Positions 7,889 to 17,323 of a stretch of 64,000 nucleotides of DNA are shown in pieces (within the stretch, counting starts at the first letter, position 1; each line of letters begins with the position of its first letter). The notes beneath the pieces were generated by a model. It searched no databases. It saw only the letters and a program-made list of their open reading frames with translations, and was not told the origin of the DNA. Source of the stretch: Streptomyces roseicoloratus (GTDB lineage: Bacteria; Actinomycetota; Actinomycetes; Streptomycetales; Streptomycetaceae); contig NZ_SDOY01000131.1 in the NCBI RefSeq assembly GCF_004117935.1, forward strand, positions 62,001 through 126,000, given 5' to 3'. Both the position numbers and the translations under genes were made by a program.

Positions 7889-10147
7889 CTACGCCTGCCG
7901 CGTCAGCGCGGAGCCCAGGAACGGACTGGGCCGGCCGTGCCAGAAGACGTCCACGCTGTCCCGGGCCCGGGTGGCCGCCACGAACAGCAGCGAGCGGGCT
8001 CGCTGCATCTCGTGGCGGTACCGCACCGGATCGCTCGTGCGCAGCCGGCTGACCGCCTCGCGCGGCACCAGGCCGTCCGAGACACCCGCGATGATCATCC
8101 GCTGGTACTCGAGCCCCTTGAAGCGGAACATCGTGCCGACGTGCACCCCACCGTCGCCCTGGGGTCCGTCGGCACGGATCTCCACCGGCCGGATGCCGTG
8201 CGTGCCGAGCGTGTAACCGATCTCGGAGGCCATCTGGTTCGTCGGCACGCAGATGGCGATCTGCTCGTGCGGAATGCGCATGTCGGGGTCGGCGTCCCAG
8301 CTCTCGATGAGGGCCGCGATCCCTTCCCGCTCGGCGGCCCAGTCCACGAACGCGTGCCCGGACGGCTGCCGTCCGCTGAGCACGGACCGGTAGCCCGCCA
8401 GGGTTTCCTTGTCGCCGTCGAGGTCGTCGTAGTCCGTCTCGCCCAGGACGTCGAGGGCGGAGCGGAGGATCTGCCGTGTCGTGCGGTAGCTCAGGCTCAG
8501 CTTCGACGACCGGCCCCGGATGTTGACGCCCAGGCTGCCGAGCGTCACCTGGTTCTTGTAGATGCGCTGATGGGTGTCGCCGACCAGGAACAGGTCGTCC
8601 GCCTCCCGGGGCGCCATCGCGCGCAGCATCTTCCAGTGCGCGGGGCGCAGGTCCTGGGCCTCGTCCACCACGATGTGCCGGTACCGGAAGCGCAGCCAGC
8701 CGCCCGAGCCGTCCGCGACGTGGATGTTGTCGAGGCCGCCGGCCTCCTCCCGCTGACGTGTGAGGGAGAGGATCCGCTGTTCGCGGCCCATCTCCAGACG
8801 GGCGGCGCGCTCGGCGACCTGGTCCCAGGTCTGGCGCCCGAGCCGGTCGAGACGCTGGGTGAAGCGTTCCGCGAGCTGCCAGATCTCGGCGCGCTCGCCC
8901 CGGGTGACGTTCCGTCCGCGTCCGGCGCGACGGGCGCGGAAGTAGTCGGTGCGCGTGGCGACGGCCTGCCCCAGGATCACCTGGGTCCATTCGTCGTGCA
9001 GGAACTCGGGGTCCCAGCTCTCCTCGCCCAGCTCGTCGAGCAGCGCCCGCCATTCCCGTACGGCCTGGCTGTCGTCCATCACCTGCTTGCCGCTGCCGGG
9101 TTCGGCCTCGCGCACGATGCGCAGCGCCAGCTGGTCGACGTGGCTGACCTCGACCCGGGCCAGCAGCTCCTCGCCGCCCAGTTCCAGGAGCCGGGACCGG
9201 AGGTCCGCGGCGAGGTTCTTGTTGTAGGTGGTCAGCAGAACCGGCTTGTCACGGCCGGGCCGCAGCTGCCCCACCAGATGGCGCACCCGGTGCAGGGCCA
9301 CGATGGTCTTGCCCGTGCCGGGTCCGCCGCCGACCCGGGTGGGGCCCGAGTAGCGCCGTTCCACGAGCTTGGCCTGGGTGGGGTGGAGGAAGACCTTCCA
9401 GCGGCTGAAGTCGCCGCCCTCCAGGGCTTCCCGTAGTGCCTCGTCGGAGGTGGTGACCACCGTGGCCGGGCGCTGTGCCGCCGCCTGGAAGTCGTCGGGG
9501 TCGACCGGTTCGGCGACGGCGACGGGCGCGGTCACCTGGTCGAGGACCTCGTCGTACGCCTTGCCGTCGAAGAGTGCGAGCAGCACTTCGCCGGTGAGCT
9601 GGGGCGCGTACTCGACCAGGCCGAGGAGCTGGTCCTCTGTGGTGAGCGTCCGGATGACCGGGAGCAGCGGTTCGGCGACGCCGAGCCCGGACAGCTGGGC
9701 GTCGGTCCAGGCCGCGAAGAGCTCCCGCGGCTTGGCCGCCTCGGGCGTGGGGGCCTCGGGTGCGGCCGGCGCCGGGGCGGGCGGGGCGGGAAGCCGGCGG
9801 AGGACGCTCTCCTCCACGACCTCCAGGTCGACGTACTCGATGCCGCCGGTGACCTGGTTGACCTGTGCGGACAGCCGGTCGTAGACGTCCTTGCGGTGCT
9901 TGACGGAGACGATCAGCCAGTCGTCCTCGGCGAGCCGGATCAGCAGCGCCCGGTAGTCGTCGCTGACGCGCGCCGACCACAGCCGGCTGTCTCCCTTGAG
10001 CTGCTGGAGCTTGAGGCCGGTGGTGTGCGGGTTGGTCTTGAACTTGTGCTGGAAGTCGAAGAAGGCGCCCTTGACCGTGCGGGGGAGCTTGAGGATCTCC
10101 TTGTCGGCCTTGTCGAGCAGGCGCAGCGTCACGCCCGAGGCGGTCAT
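7889..10147 (-). CDS. RelE-like domain fused to a UvrD-like SF1 helicase
   Basis: This 752-residue protein has two parts. Residues about 5-90 (LRLLDKADKEILKLP, LKGDSRLWSARVSDDYRALL, VSVKHRKDVYDRL) have the layout of a RelE/ParE-type toxin. The rest is a superfamily I helicase: motif I GGGPGTGKT near residue 280, II VVDEAQDL, III LFLVGDTHQRIY, IV LSYRTTRQIL, V GTMFRFKGLEYQ and VI FVAATRARD. The linker carries a short Ala/Pro-rich stretch. Its ATG overlaps the stop of the giant helicase gene upstream by 4 bases (ATGA), so the two are translationally coupled. A role in anti-phage defence is inferred from this neighbour and the island. Whether the RelE part still cleaves mRNA cannot be told. Confidence 0.85.
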   Translation of the reverse strand: MTASGVTLRLLDKADKEILKLPRTVKGAFFDFQHKFKTNPHTTGLKLQQLKGDSRLWSARVSDDYRALLIRLAEDDWLIVSVKHRKDVYDRLSAQVNQVTGGIEYVDLEVVEESVLRRLPAPPAPAPAAPEAPTPEAAKPRELFAAWTDAQLSGLGVAEPLLPVIRTLTTEDQLLGLVEYAPQLTGEVLLALFDGKAYDEVLDQVTAPVAVAEPVDPDDFQAAAQRPATVVTTSDEALREALEGGDFSRWKVFLHPTQAKLVERRYSGPTRVGGGPGTGKTIVALHRVRHLVGQLRPGRDKPVLLTTYNKNLAADLRSRLLELGGEELLARVEVSHVDQLALRIVREAEPGSGKQVMDDSQAVREWRALLDELGEESWDPEFLHDEWTQVILGQAVATRTDYFRARRAGRGRNVTRGERAEIWQLAERFTQRLDRLGRQTWDQVAERAARLEMGREQRILSLTRQREEAGGLDNIHVADGSGGWLRFRYRHIVVDEAQDLRPAHWKMLRAMAPREADDLFLVGDTHQRIYKNQVTLGSLGVNIRGRSSKLSLSYRTTRQILRSALDVLGETDYDDLDGDKETLAGYRSVLSGRQPSGHAFVDWAAEREGIAALIESWDADPDMRIPHEQIAICVPTNQMASEIGYTLGTHGIRPVEIRADGPQGDGGVHVGTMFRFKGLEYQRMIIAGVSDGLVPREAVSRLRTSDPVRYRHEMQRARSLLFVAATRARDSVDVFWHGRPSPFLGSALTRQA

Positions 10148-13100
10148 CGTGTGTGCTCCCCGTCACTGGTGCGGTCGTGGTTGGTGTCCCGGTCCCGGCC
10201 GAGCAGCCGGGCGGCCAGTTCGGCGGCGTCCCAGGCCGGCGCCGTACGGGCGTCCCAGCCGGCCGCGGCGAAGGCCTTGTCGCGGTCCGCGGCCTCGTGG
10301 TCGGGTTCCGGGCCGTCGTCGCGGGCGGCGAGGACCACGCCGACGCGGGCCGCGGGCCAGGCCAGTTCGGCCTGCCAGCCCCGCTCGTCGAGCTCGTAAC
10401 CGTCCTCGGGCGCCGGCACTCCGGCCAGGGCCAGGGCCAGGGCCAGTTCGGCCAGGCCCGCCTCGTCGGGGTCGAGGAGTTCGAGCACCGGGTCCCAGCC
10501 CGGGTCCCGGCCGGCCGCCGGAGAGCCGACCGGCTCGGCGGCGGCCGCCGCCACTCCGGCGGAGGCCGCGGTGACCGCGGCCGCCGGTGTGCCGTCCCGG
10601 ACGGCGCCGACCTCGACCGCCGCCGCCTCGGCCGCGACCGGTGCCGACTCCTCCCGGGGCAGCTCGGTCCGGGCGGACTGCAGCCATCCCTCGCCGCCGG
10701 TCACGGTCAGCGCTTCGGTGGCGAAGCCCTCGACGAGGCTCGTGGTGAGCTGGGCGCTGTCGCCGCCCCCGTGGTCCAGGAACTGCAGCACGTTGCTCCA
10801 GTACAACCAGGCCCGCCAGCGCCGCCGGTGGGCCCGCGCGTCGGCCAAGGCCTCGGCGCTGTCGTCGAGCACGGTCAGACCCGTCCACACCGGCGGGGTG
10901 CGCCGGCCGTCCGCGGCCAGGACGAGCCGGCAGCCGGAGGCGTCGGGCCCGTACACGAGCCGGACCGGTCCCGCCGGACCCGTGACCGTCCCGCCGCCCA
11001 GCGCCGACAGCAGGGCCGGCCCGAGGCCGTCCGTCCCGAGGGCGGCGGCGCGGACGCCGGCCGCGCCGACGAGCCCCGCGGCGGCGGCCTCGGCCCGCCG
11101 CTGCCAGCGCGCGGCGTCGGGCGTCCGCAGATAGGCGAGCAGGAGCCGGGCGGGGTTGACCCAGACGGCGTCGGACAGCTCGCCGGGCAGCCCTCCGCCG
11201 ATGCGGCTGTAGTAGTCGCGGGCCCGGTTCTGCGCGTCCGCCGGGTAGGGCTGCCAGACCGGGTCGGCCGGGCCCGCCGCCGCGTATCCGGTGTCCCGTA
11301 CGCGCTCGCGCCATTCCTTGACGTCGTCGTACGACAGCTGGAACACCCGCAGTCCCTCGCTGCGCAGACCGGTGCGCTTCGAAGCGTCGTCGGCCAGCCG
11401 GTTGTGCTCGGGGGTCGCGTGGTAGGCGAAGCCGTCGAGGTACACCGCGACGCGGGGGCCGGGCGCGTCGAGCCGTTCGAGGAGTATGTCGGGCCGGGTG
11501 CCGTCCAGCGCGCGCTGCTGCGAGACCCGCCAGCTCACGGTCGCCCCGTCTTCGCCCGTCAGCCGCAGGTCGAGCGCGTAGGTGCCGGCCGACGTGGTGT
11601 ACGCGTCGGCGGTGGCTCCTGAATCGGCGAGCCTCGCCCACTCCTGGAGCGTCTCGATGAAGAGGATCTCCAGATCGCTCTCGGCCTGCCGCTCCAGCGG
11701 GATGTGCCGGGTCGTCGCGACGGGTGAGGTCCGCCAGCGCGAACCGTCCTCGCCGAGGAGGTCCTCCAGCATCTGCCGCACCTCGTTGCGGCTGACCTTG
11801 TCGTAGTCGGCCGCCGGCACGCGTCGCAGCAGGCACTGGTGGCAGCCGTCGAGACCCTTCTCGCGGCATCCGCAGTCCTCGATGACGTCCCGCGCCTTGA
11901 GCAGCACGTCCCGGAAGCCGTCCGCGGACGCGAGCCGGTGCAGATAACCGGTGCCTCCCGGGAGGCGGTCGTAGACCACGAGGAAGCGCCGCGGCCAGTC
12001 GGAGCCGTCGGCGCCCAGGTGGTCGGGCATCGTCGCCTCGGCGATGTCGATGTGGTCGGGATCGCCGCCGTACTGCGCCGCGATGCCTGCGAACAGCGCC
12101 GCGGTGAACGACGCGAGGCGCTCCTTGGCGCGGGCCACGGAGGCGGGCAGCAGAATGCGCACCGCCTCCGTGGTGAGCTCGTGCGCGAGCAGCAGCGGCA
12201 CGTCCTCCCCCTTGCCCTGCTGCTCGGCCGGCCCGGCCGCCGGGGTCTCCCTGGTCCGGCGGCGCGGACACCACAGCAGGTGGTGGGCGGCGGCCGCGGT
12301 GCTCGCCGCGCCGGAGTCCGTCAGCGCGTGCTGGGGCACGTCCACGACCGGGCGGCCCTCGGCCGTCGCGCCGCCGCAACTGGTGCACACATAGAAGGGG
12401 TTGAGCCGCACGTCCGCACCGGCGAGCGGCACGGTGCTGCTGCCCTCCTCCCGGTCGAGACCCAGGTTGAGTGTGCGGATCTTCGCGTGCCGGGTGAAGT
12501 CCACGCCGAAGACGGCCGTCTCGTGCCGCCACGACCCGGGGGTGATCCGCTCCGGGTCGACGTCGACCGTCGTGAGCACCGCGTAGTGGCGGCGGTCCCG
12601 CTCGTCGCGGTCGTCCCGCACCCGGGCGTCGTCCCGCTTGTCACGGGAGACGACGCGCCGCGGCTGGAGCACGTACTGCACGCAGCCCGCGTCGGCGATC
12701 TCCCGCCCTCCGCAGCGGGGACACGGGCTGGTGTCCTTCCTGGCGTCGTGCGTGCGGACGTACCCGCACGCCGGGCAGAGCCGCCACTCGGCCCAGGCAC
12801 GGCGGTCCGGGGTGCCGACGTCGAGCGCGCGCACCACGTGCCGGTAGCCGTTGACGTAGAAGCTGTTCCCTGGCGCCAGTTCGGTCAGGGCGAGCTTGCG
12901 GGAGCGTTCGTAGTCCCGCGTCTCGCTGCGGTACACCCGCTTGGCCGGGTCGCCCGCGGGGTTCTCCGGCCGGGTGTCCTCCTCGTCGTCCGGTGTCTCC
13001 GTCCAGTACAGCGTCGCTTCCAGCTGCGTGGTGGTGTCGGTGAGGCTGTAGTTCGGCAGCAGCCCGAGCTCCACCAGGGTGCCGTGCGCGCTCGACTGGC

Positions 13101-16100
13101 TCAGTTCCCGCAGCAGGTCCCCGGCGCCGCGCCGTTCGGCGAGCAGTTCCCGGCGTTCGCGGTCCTGGACGACGTCCGTGCGGACCAGGTGCTCGGCGGC
13201 CTCGTCGATCGCGGCGATCCTGCGCCGGAGTTCCTCGCGCCGGCCGGTCCAGTCCTCCTCCGCCTCCTGCAGCGCCCGGACGATGCCGCCGGTGGCGTAC
13301 GCCCTGAGCTCGTCCGCCGCGTACGGCGACACGCCGCCGTCGGCATCGTCGCCGCCCCCCGGGAACAGGGCGAGGAACTCCTCGACCAGCGTGGCGCCGT
13401 GGGTCTGCGCGGCGTCCGCCAGATCCTGGCACCAGCCCGTGGTGCCGAACAGCGCGGAGGACAACCGGGGCACCGGCGGCAGGAGTTCGCCGTCGGAGGT
13501 CCGCAGCCCGCCGCTCGCCGCGAGGTCGAGGAGCCGGGCCGTGTACTGGCGGCGCAGGATCTCCACGGCCGACAGGTAGCAGCCGGGAGGAAGGATCGTC
13601 CCCGCGATCATCTCCGACGGCTCGTCCAGGTAGTACAGGTCGCGGGCGCGGCGCCCGCCGAAGGCGACCACCAGCGCGTTGCCCGTACGGCGTCCCGCAC
13701 GGCCGGCCCGCTGCACGTAGTTGGCGGGGCCCTTGGGCAGCGAACCGAGCAGCACGGCGGACAACTCGCCGATGTCGATGCCGAGTTCCAGGGTGGGCGT
13801 GCACGACAGCACGTTGGGGTCGGTGTAGTGCGTGCCCGCCTTGAAGCTGCGCTCGACGCGCTCGCGCTCGGGCCTGGTGAGCATGCCCGTGTGCTCCGCG
13901 GTGACCACGCGGAACGTCCCGCCGGTCAGGTAGAGCCGGCGGTAGTAGTCGCCGGTGTAGTCCCGCTCGCGGACCGCCGAGCCGGACCCGGAGGTGCCGG
14001 CCCCGCTGCGCGGCATGCCGGGCTGGGGCGGGGTCAGCAGTCCCTTGCACCGGTAGCGCGGGCACGGGTGCCCGTACCAGCGGGTGCGGCGCTCCGGCGC
14101 CACGACCTGCTGCCAGCCGCAGTCCTCGCAGCTGACGAACGCCTTGTTGACGACGGCGTCGTCGAGCAGCCGTGCCTCGATGTGCCCCGGCTGCAGTCCG
14201 TAGAGCCGTGTCTGCCGGTCCCGGGCGGTGCGCACCGCGAGGACCCGCTCGTCGGCGAGGGCGGGCAGCAGCCGCCGCAGGTACTCGGTGGCGCCGGCGG
14301 CGTCCAGGCCGAGACAGCGGCGGGTCCAGTCCTGGTACCAGCCCAGCCGGCCGGTGATCGCGTCGAACTCCGACCTGTCCTTCTGCCCGTCCAGCAGGAA
14401 GCGGGGCGGGGCCACGCCTTCGGGGAACGCGGGCATGCCTTCCGGCCGGCGGCCGGAGATGAGGTACCGGTTGGTGCCGGCCTCCTTCATCCAGGTGTCG
14501 AGCCACCGGTGGTGCACCGCGCCCCGCAGCCGCAGCCGTTCCAGCAGGCCGCGGACGTAGGCGAGGTAGCGGTCGGGCGTGGGCAGCCCGCCGGTGACGA
14601 GGAGCTGGCCCGGCAGGGCCAGGTGGAGGTCGCGGGCGAGCGCCGTGACGCGCTCGGGCTCGGCGACGACCACCTCGGCCGCGGCGGTCCGCGTGAGCTC
14701 CAGGGTGCGGCCCATGCGGCTGCGCAGCCCGAACTCCATGACGGTGGCGAAGGCGAGACGCTCGCCGATCAGCTTCCACGTCCGCGCGTCGCCGGTGCCG
14801 CGTCCGGAGAGGAGCCGGTCGACTCCGGGTTCGTCGTGCAGGTCGGGCGGCACGACGGCGGCCAGCGCCTCGGGGTCGTCCACCGACTCCAGGACGTGCC
14901 CGATCAGGTCGTTGAGCGCGGTCGGCGCGCCCGACTCGTCCAGGTTGTGGGCGAGCAGCGAGCGCAGCGAGAACTTGTACGAGGCGTTGGCGACGTATCC
15001 GGCCCGGTGGGCCGCGTCCTGCGTGGAGTCGTTGAAGAGCAGCGTCTTGCGCTCCTCCGGTACGAGCGCGATGTCGCCGCCCGTGAACAGCTGGGTGACG
15101 GTCGCCGATGCGAGCGCCGCCTGCGCGGTGCCGAGGAAGCGGATGCTGTTGTCGGTGTGGCAGGCCGGGCAGCGGTCGTCCTTGGCGGCCCGGTCGGCCG
15201 ACTTCTTGTCGAGCACGGCCAGCGCGAACCAGGCGTCGATCAGGTCGCCCGCGTCCGACGGCGTCGGCAGCCGGTAGGTGCCCTGCCCGCCGTCGAGGAC
15301 CACCACCGACAGCGGGTCGACTCCGCCGCCATCCGACGGCCGCGCACCGGTCAGCGCGTCCAGCGTCTGCTGCCGTTCGCCCTGCGTGGCGGCGATGAAG
15401 TAGCGCAGGCGCCGCTTGTCCCGGCCCACGGACGCCCGCCAGATCCGGTCCTGCGCCATGACCAGCCGCTGCGGGTCCGCCTCGGGGGACAGCGCTGCCC
15501 AGCCGGAACGGCCGCAGTTGCGGCAGTACACCGCGGGCAGATGCACCTCGGCGGGCCGGACGGCGGTGTCGGCCCCGGGCAGCGGCTGCGGCCGTGCGGA
15601 GGGCGACGGCCAGCCGCCGGACGAGCCGTCGGGTTCCTCGTCGCCGACCGGTGCGGCGTGCACTGCGGCCCGGCGCGCCGCGGTGCGGTCGTCCTCGTAC
15701 CAGCGGAACTCCGGCGCCGCTCCCACACCGCGCAGCACGCGGGTGACGGGCCGGATCCACAGGTGGGCCTCGATGTGCAGCAGCGGCCGCGGCCGGCGCT
15801 CGTCGGACTCGGGATCGCGCGCCGCCGACAGCAGGGCGACGAACCGGGACAGTGCCTGGAGCACCAGCTGCGGGTTCTCCCGCGCGGTGCGCCCCCACGC
15901 GTACCCGAAGCGGGCCAGCCGGTCCCGCAGCCCCCACTCGTCCAGCGGCTCTCCGCCGAGCAGCGACAGCACGCCGTGGGTGAAGTCGTGGCGTTTGAGC
16001 AGCCGTCCGATGCGGAAGGCGTCGAGGCCGGCGCGGCCGAGCAGCCGCTGCGCCAGCCCGTCCAGGTCCAGCAGACCGGGCTGGGCCTCCACCCCCGGAC

Positions 16101-17109
16101 CGCCGGAACAGGCGATGACCTCCTGCGGCGTGGGTGGCTCGGGCAGCTCGTAGTCCACGGCGCCCGTGAACTCCTCGGCCGTCATCCGCTCCTCGCCGAC
16201 CACCGCGTCGGCCGGGAACGGCATCCCGAACACCCGCGACGCCACGTCGAGGATGCCGCCCGTCTCCTTGCCCGCGGAGTCCGCCGGGCCCTCGCCCAGG
16301 GTCGCCGAGGTCGCCACCGGGCAGATCGACCCGAGCGGCCGGCCCGGCCGTGACGCACCGGTCGCCGCTGCCAGCCGCCGCAGCAGCATGGCCACGTCGG
16401 TGCCCTGCGCCCCGTCGTACGTGTGGAACTCGTCCAGCACGACGTACGTGAGGTCGGCGTCCTCCCACAGGGAGCGGTCCTCGCCGCGCTGGAGCAGCAG
16501 GTCGAGCATCTTGTAGTTGGTGATCAGCACGTCCGGCGGCGACACGCGCATCTCCTCGCGCCGGGTCATCACCCGGCGGAAGTCCGTGTCGGGCCGGTCG
16601 CCGATGTACAGACCGGCCGTCACCTGCGCCAGTTCGGGCCGCGCCAGGTAGTCGCCGATGCGGCCGGCCTGGTCGGTGGCGAGCGCGTTCATCGGGTACA
16701 GCAGGACGGCCTTGACACCGCGGTTGCCGCGAGCCCGCTCGCGGCGGCAGTGGTCGAGCACCGGGATCAGGAACGACTCCGTCTTGCCGGAGCCCGTCCC
16801 GGTGGTCACCAGCGTCGGCCGGGCCGGGCCGTGCAGCGTGGACAGCCGCGCCCATGCCCGGGCCTGGTGCCGGTACGGGGCGAAGCCGGGGAAGCCGGCC
16901 GTCCACTCCAGCTCCCGCTGCCAGCTGTCGTCGGCCACGTGGAACGGTGTCCGGATACGGAGGTACGGCCCCCGGAAGATCCCCGTCTCGGGATGCTCGA
17001 GGAAGCGTTCCAGGGCACGCCGGGTGCCCTCGTCGGCGAGGGCGTACGTCGTCGTGAGGTACTGCGTCAGACTGCCGCGCAACTGGGCAGCGGCCATGGT
17101 GGGCTTCAC
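10144..17109 (-). CDS. Giant DruE-like DEAD/DEAH helicase with DUF1998 and nuclease-like C-terminus
   Basis: About 2321 residues from GTG 17109, chosen because AAAGGGA lies 5 bases upstream; a GTG at 17172 would add 21 residues. The helicase core is at the N-terminus: GTGSGK near residue 105, DEFH near 227, SAT near 268, and a second RecA lobe with QRAGRAGRRTG. Zinc-ribbon CxxC pairs occur near residues 993, 1441 and 1578. The DUF1998 module near 1680-1770 shows YDRLPGGTGYL and a Cys cluster ending CHQCLLRR. Residues about 1800-1910 (TRPDILL, then VAVYLDGFAYH and LRSEGLRVFQL) look like a Vsr/DUF559-type PD-(D/E)XK nuclease. Size and order fit DruE of Druantia; YprA/MrfA and DrmA plus DrmB share parts. 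Druantia's other partners are not visible here. Confidence 0.8.
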   Translation of the reverse strand: MKPTMAAAQLRGSLTQYLTTTYALADEGTRRALERFLEHPETGIFRGPYLRIRTPFHVADDSWQRELEWTAGFPGFAPYRHQARAWARLSTLHGPARPTLVTTGTGSGKTESFLIPVLDHCRRERARGNRGVKAVLLYPMNALATDQAGRIGDYLARPELAQVTAGLYIGDRPDTDFRRVMTRREEMRVSPPDVLITNYKMLDLLLQRGEDRSLWEDADLTYVVLDEFHTYDGAQGTDVAMLLRRLAAATGASRPGRPLGSICPVATSATLGEGPADSAGKETGGILDVASRVFGMPFPADAVVGEERMTAEEFTGAVDYELPEPPTPQEVIACSGGPGVEAQPGLLDLDGLAQRLLGRAGLDAFRIGRLLKRHDFTHGVLSLLGGEPLDEWGLRDRLARFGYAWGRTARENPQLVLQALSRFVALLSAARDPESDERRPRPLLHIEAHLWIRPVTRVLRGVGAAPEFRWYEDDRTAARRAAVHAAPVGDEEPDGSSGGWPSPSARPQPLPGADTAVRPAEVHLPAVYCRNCGRSGWAALSPEADPQRLVMAQDRIWRASVGRDKRRLRYFIAATQGERQQTLDALTGARPSDGGGVDPLSVVVLDGGQGTYRLPTPSDAGDLIDAWFALAVLDKKSADRAAKDDRCPACHTDNSIRFLGTAQAALASATVTQLFTGGDIALVPEERKTLLFNDSTQDAAHRAGYVANASYKFSLRSLLAHNLDESGAPTALNDLIGHVLESVDDPEALAAVVPPDLHDEPGVDRLLSGRGTGDARTWKLIGERLAFATVMEFGLRSRMGRTLELTRTAAAEVVVAEPERVTALARDLHLALPGQLLVTGGLPTPDRYLAYVRGLLERLRLRGAVHHRWLDTWMKEAGTNRYLISGRRPEGMPAFPEGVAPPRFLLDGQKDRSEFDAITGRLGWYQDWTRRCLGLDAAGATEYLRRLLPALADERVLAVRTARDRQTRLYGLQPGHIEARLLDDAVVNKAFVSCEDCGWQQVVAPERRTRWYGHPCPRYRCKGLLTPPQPGMPRSGAGTSGSGSAVRERDYTGDYYRRLYLTGGTFRVVTAEHTGMLTRPERERVERSFKAGTHYTDPNVLSCTPTLELGIDIGELSAVLLGSLPKGPANYVQRAGRAGRRTGNALVVAFGGRRARDLYYLDEPSEMIAGTILPPGCYLSAVEILRRQYTARLLDLAASGGLRTSDGELLPPVPRLSSALFGTTGWCQDLADAAQTHGATLVEEFLALFPGGGDDADGGVSPYAADELRAYATGGIVRALQEAEEDWTGRREELRRRIAAIDEAAEHLVRTDVVQDRERRELLAERRGAGDLLRELSQSSAHGTLVELGLLPNYSLTDTTTQLEATLYWTETPDDEEDTRPENPAGDPAKRVYRSETRDYERSRKLALTELAPGNSFYVNGYRHVVRALDVGTPDRRAWAEWRLCPACGYVRTHDARKDTSPCPRCGGREIADAGCVQYVLQPRRVVSRDKRDDARVRDDRDERDRRHYAVLTTVDVDPERITPGSWRHETAVFGVDFTRHAKIRTLNLGLDREEGSSTVPLAGADVRLNPFYVCTSCGGATAEGRPVVDVPQHALTDSGAASTAAAAHHLLWCPRRRTRETPAAGPAEQQGKGEDVPLLLAHELTTEAVRILLPASVARAKERLASFTAALFAGIAAQYGGDPDHIDIAEATMPDHLGADGSDWPRRFLVVYDRLPGGTGYLHRLASADGFRDVLLKARDVIEDCGCREKGLDGCHQCLLRRVPAADYDKVSRNEVRQMLEDLLGEDGSRWRTSPVATTRHIPLERQAESDLEILFIETLQEWARLADSGATADAYTTSAGTYALDLRLTGEDGATVSWRVSQQRALDGTRPDILLERLDAPGPRVAVYLDGFAYHATPEHNRLADDASKRTGLRSEGLRVFQLSYDDVKEWRERVRDTGYAAAGPADPVWQPYPADAQNRARDYYSRIGGGLPGELSDAVWVNPARLLLAYLRTPDAARWQRRAEAAAAGLVGAAGVRAAALGTDGLGPALLSALGGGTVTGPAGPVRLVYGPDASGCRLVLAADGRRTPPVWTGLTVLDDSAEALADARAHRRRWRAWLYWSNVLQFLDHGGGDSAQLTTSLVEGFATEALTVTGGEGWLQSARTELPREESAPVAAEAAAVEVGAVRDGTPAAAVTAASAGVAAAAAEPVGSPAAGRDPGWDPVLELLDPDEAGLAELALALALAGVPAPEDGYELDERGWQAELAWPAARVGVVLAARDDGPEPDHEAADRDKAFAAAGWDARTAPAWDAAELAARLLGRDRDTNHDRTSDGEHTR

Positions 17110-17323
17110 GACGGTCCCTTTCGCCTTGCCGATACCGCTGCCGAGCCTCACGAACAGTACCTCGGTGATCACAGCGCTTCCAGATTCATCGAAGTTTCAG
17201 TCATGAAGGCTGAAAAGACGCCATTTCGTGCGGCGGTGACACGGTGGATCCCGGAACGGACAACGGGACGGGCGAGGACAGGCGCGGCGAAGAGGACGCG
17301 GGCAGAGCCGAGGGGGAGCCGCC

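Noticed and set aside
11839..16353. A 1504-codon plus-strand frame opposite the giant helicase
   Set aside because: It is a GC-bias shadow: no ribosome site, composition typical of antisense frames and no recognisable motif, while the minus strand has a complete helicase.
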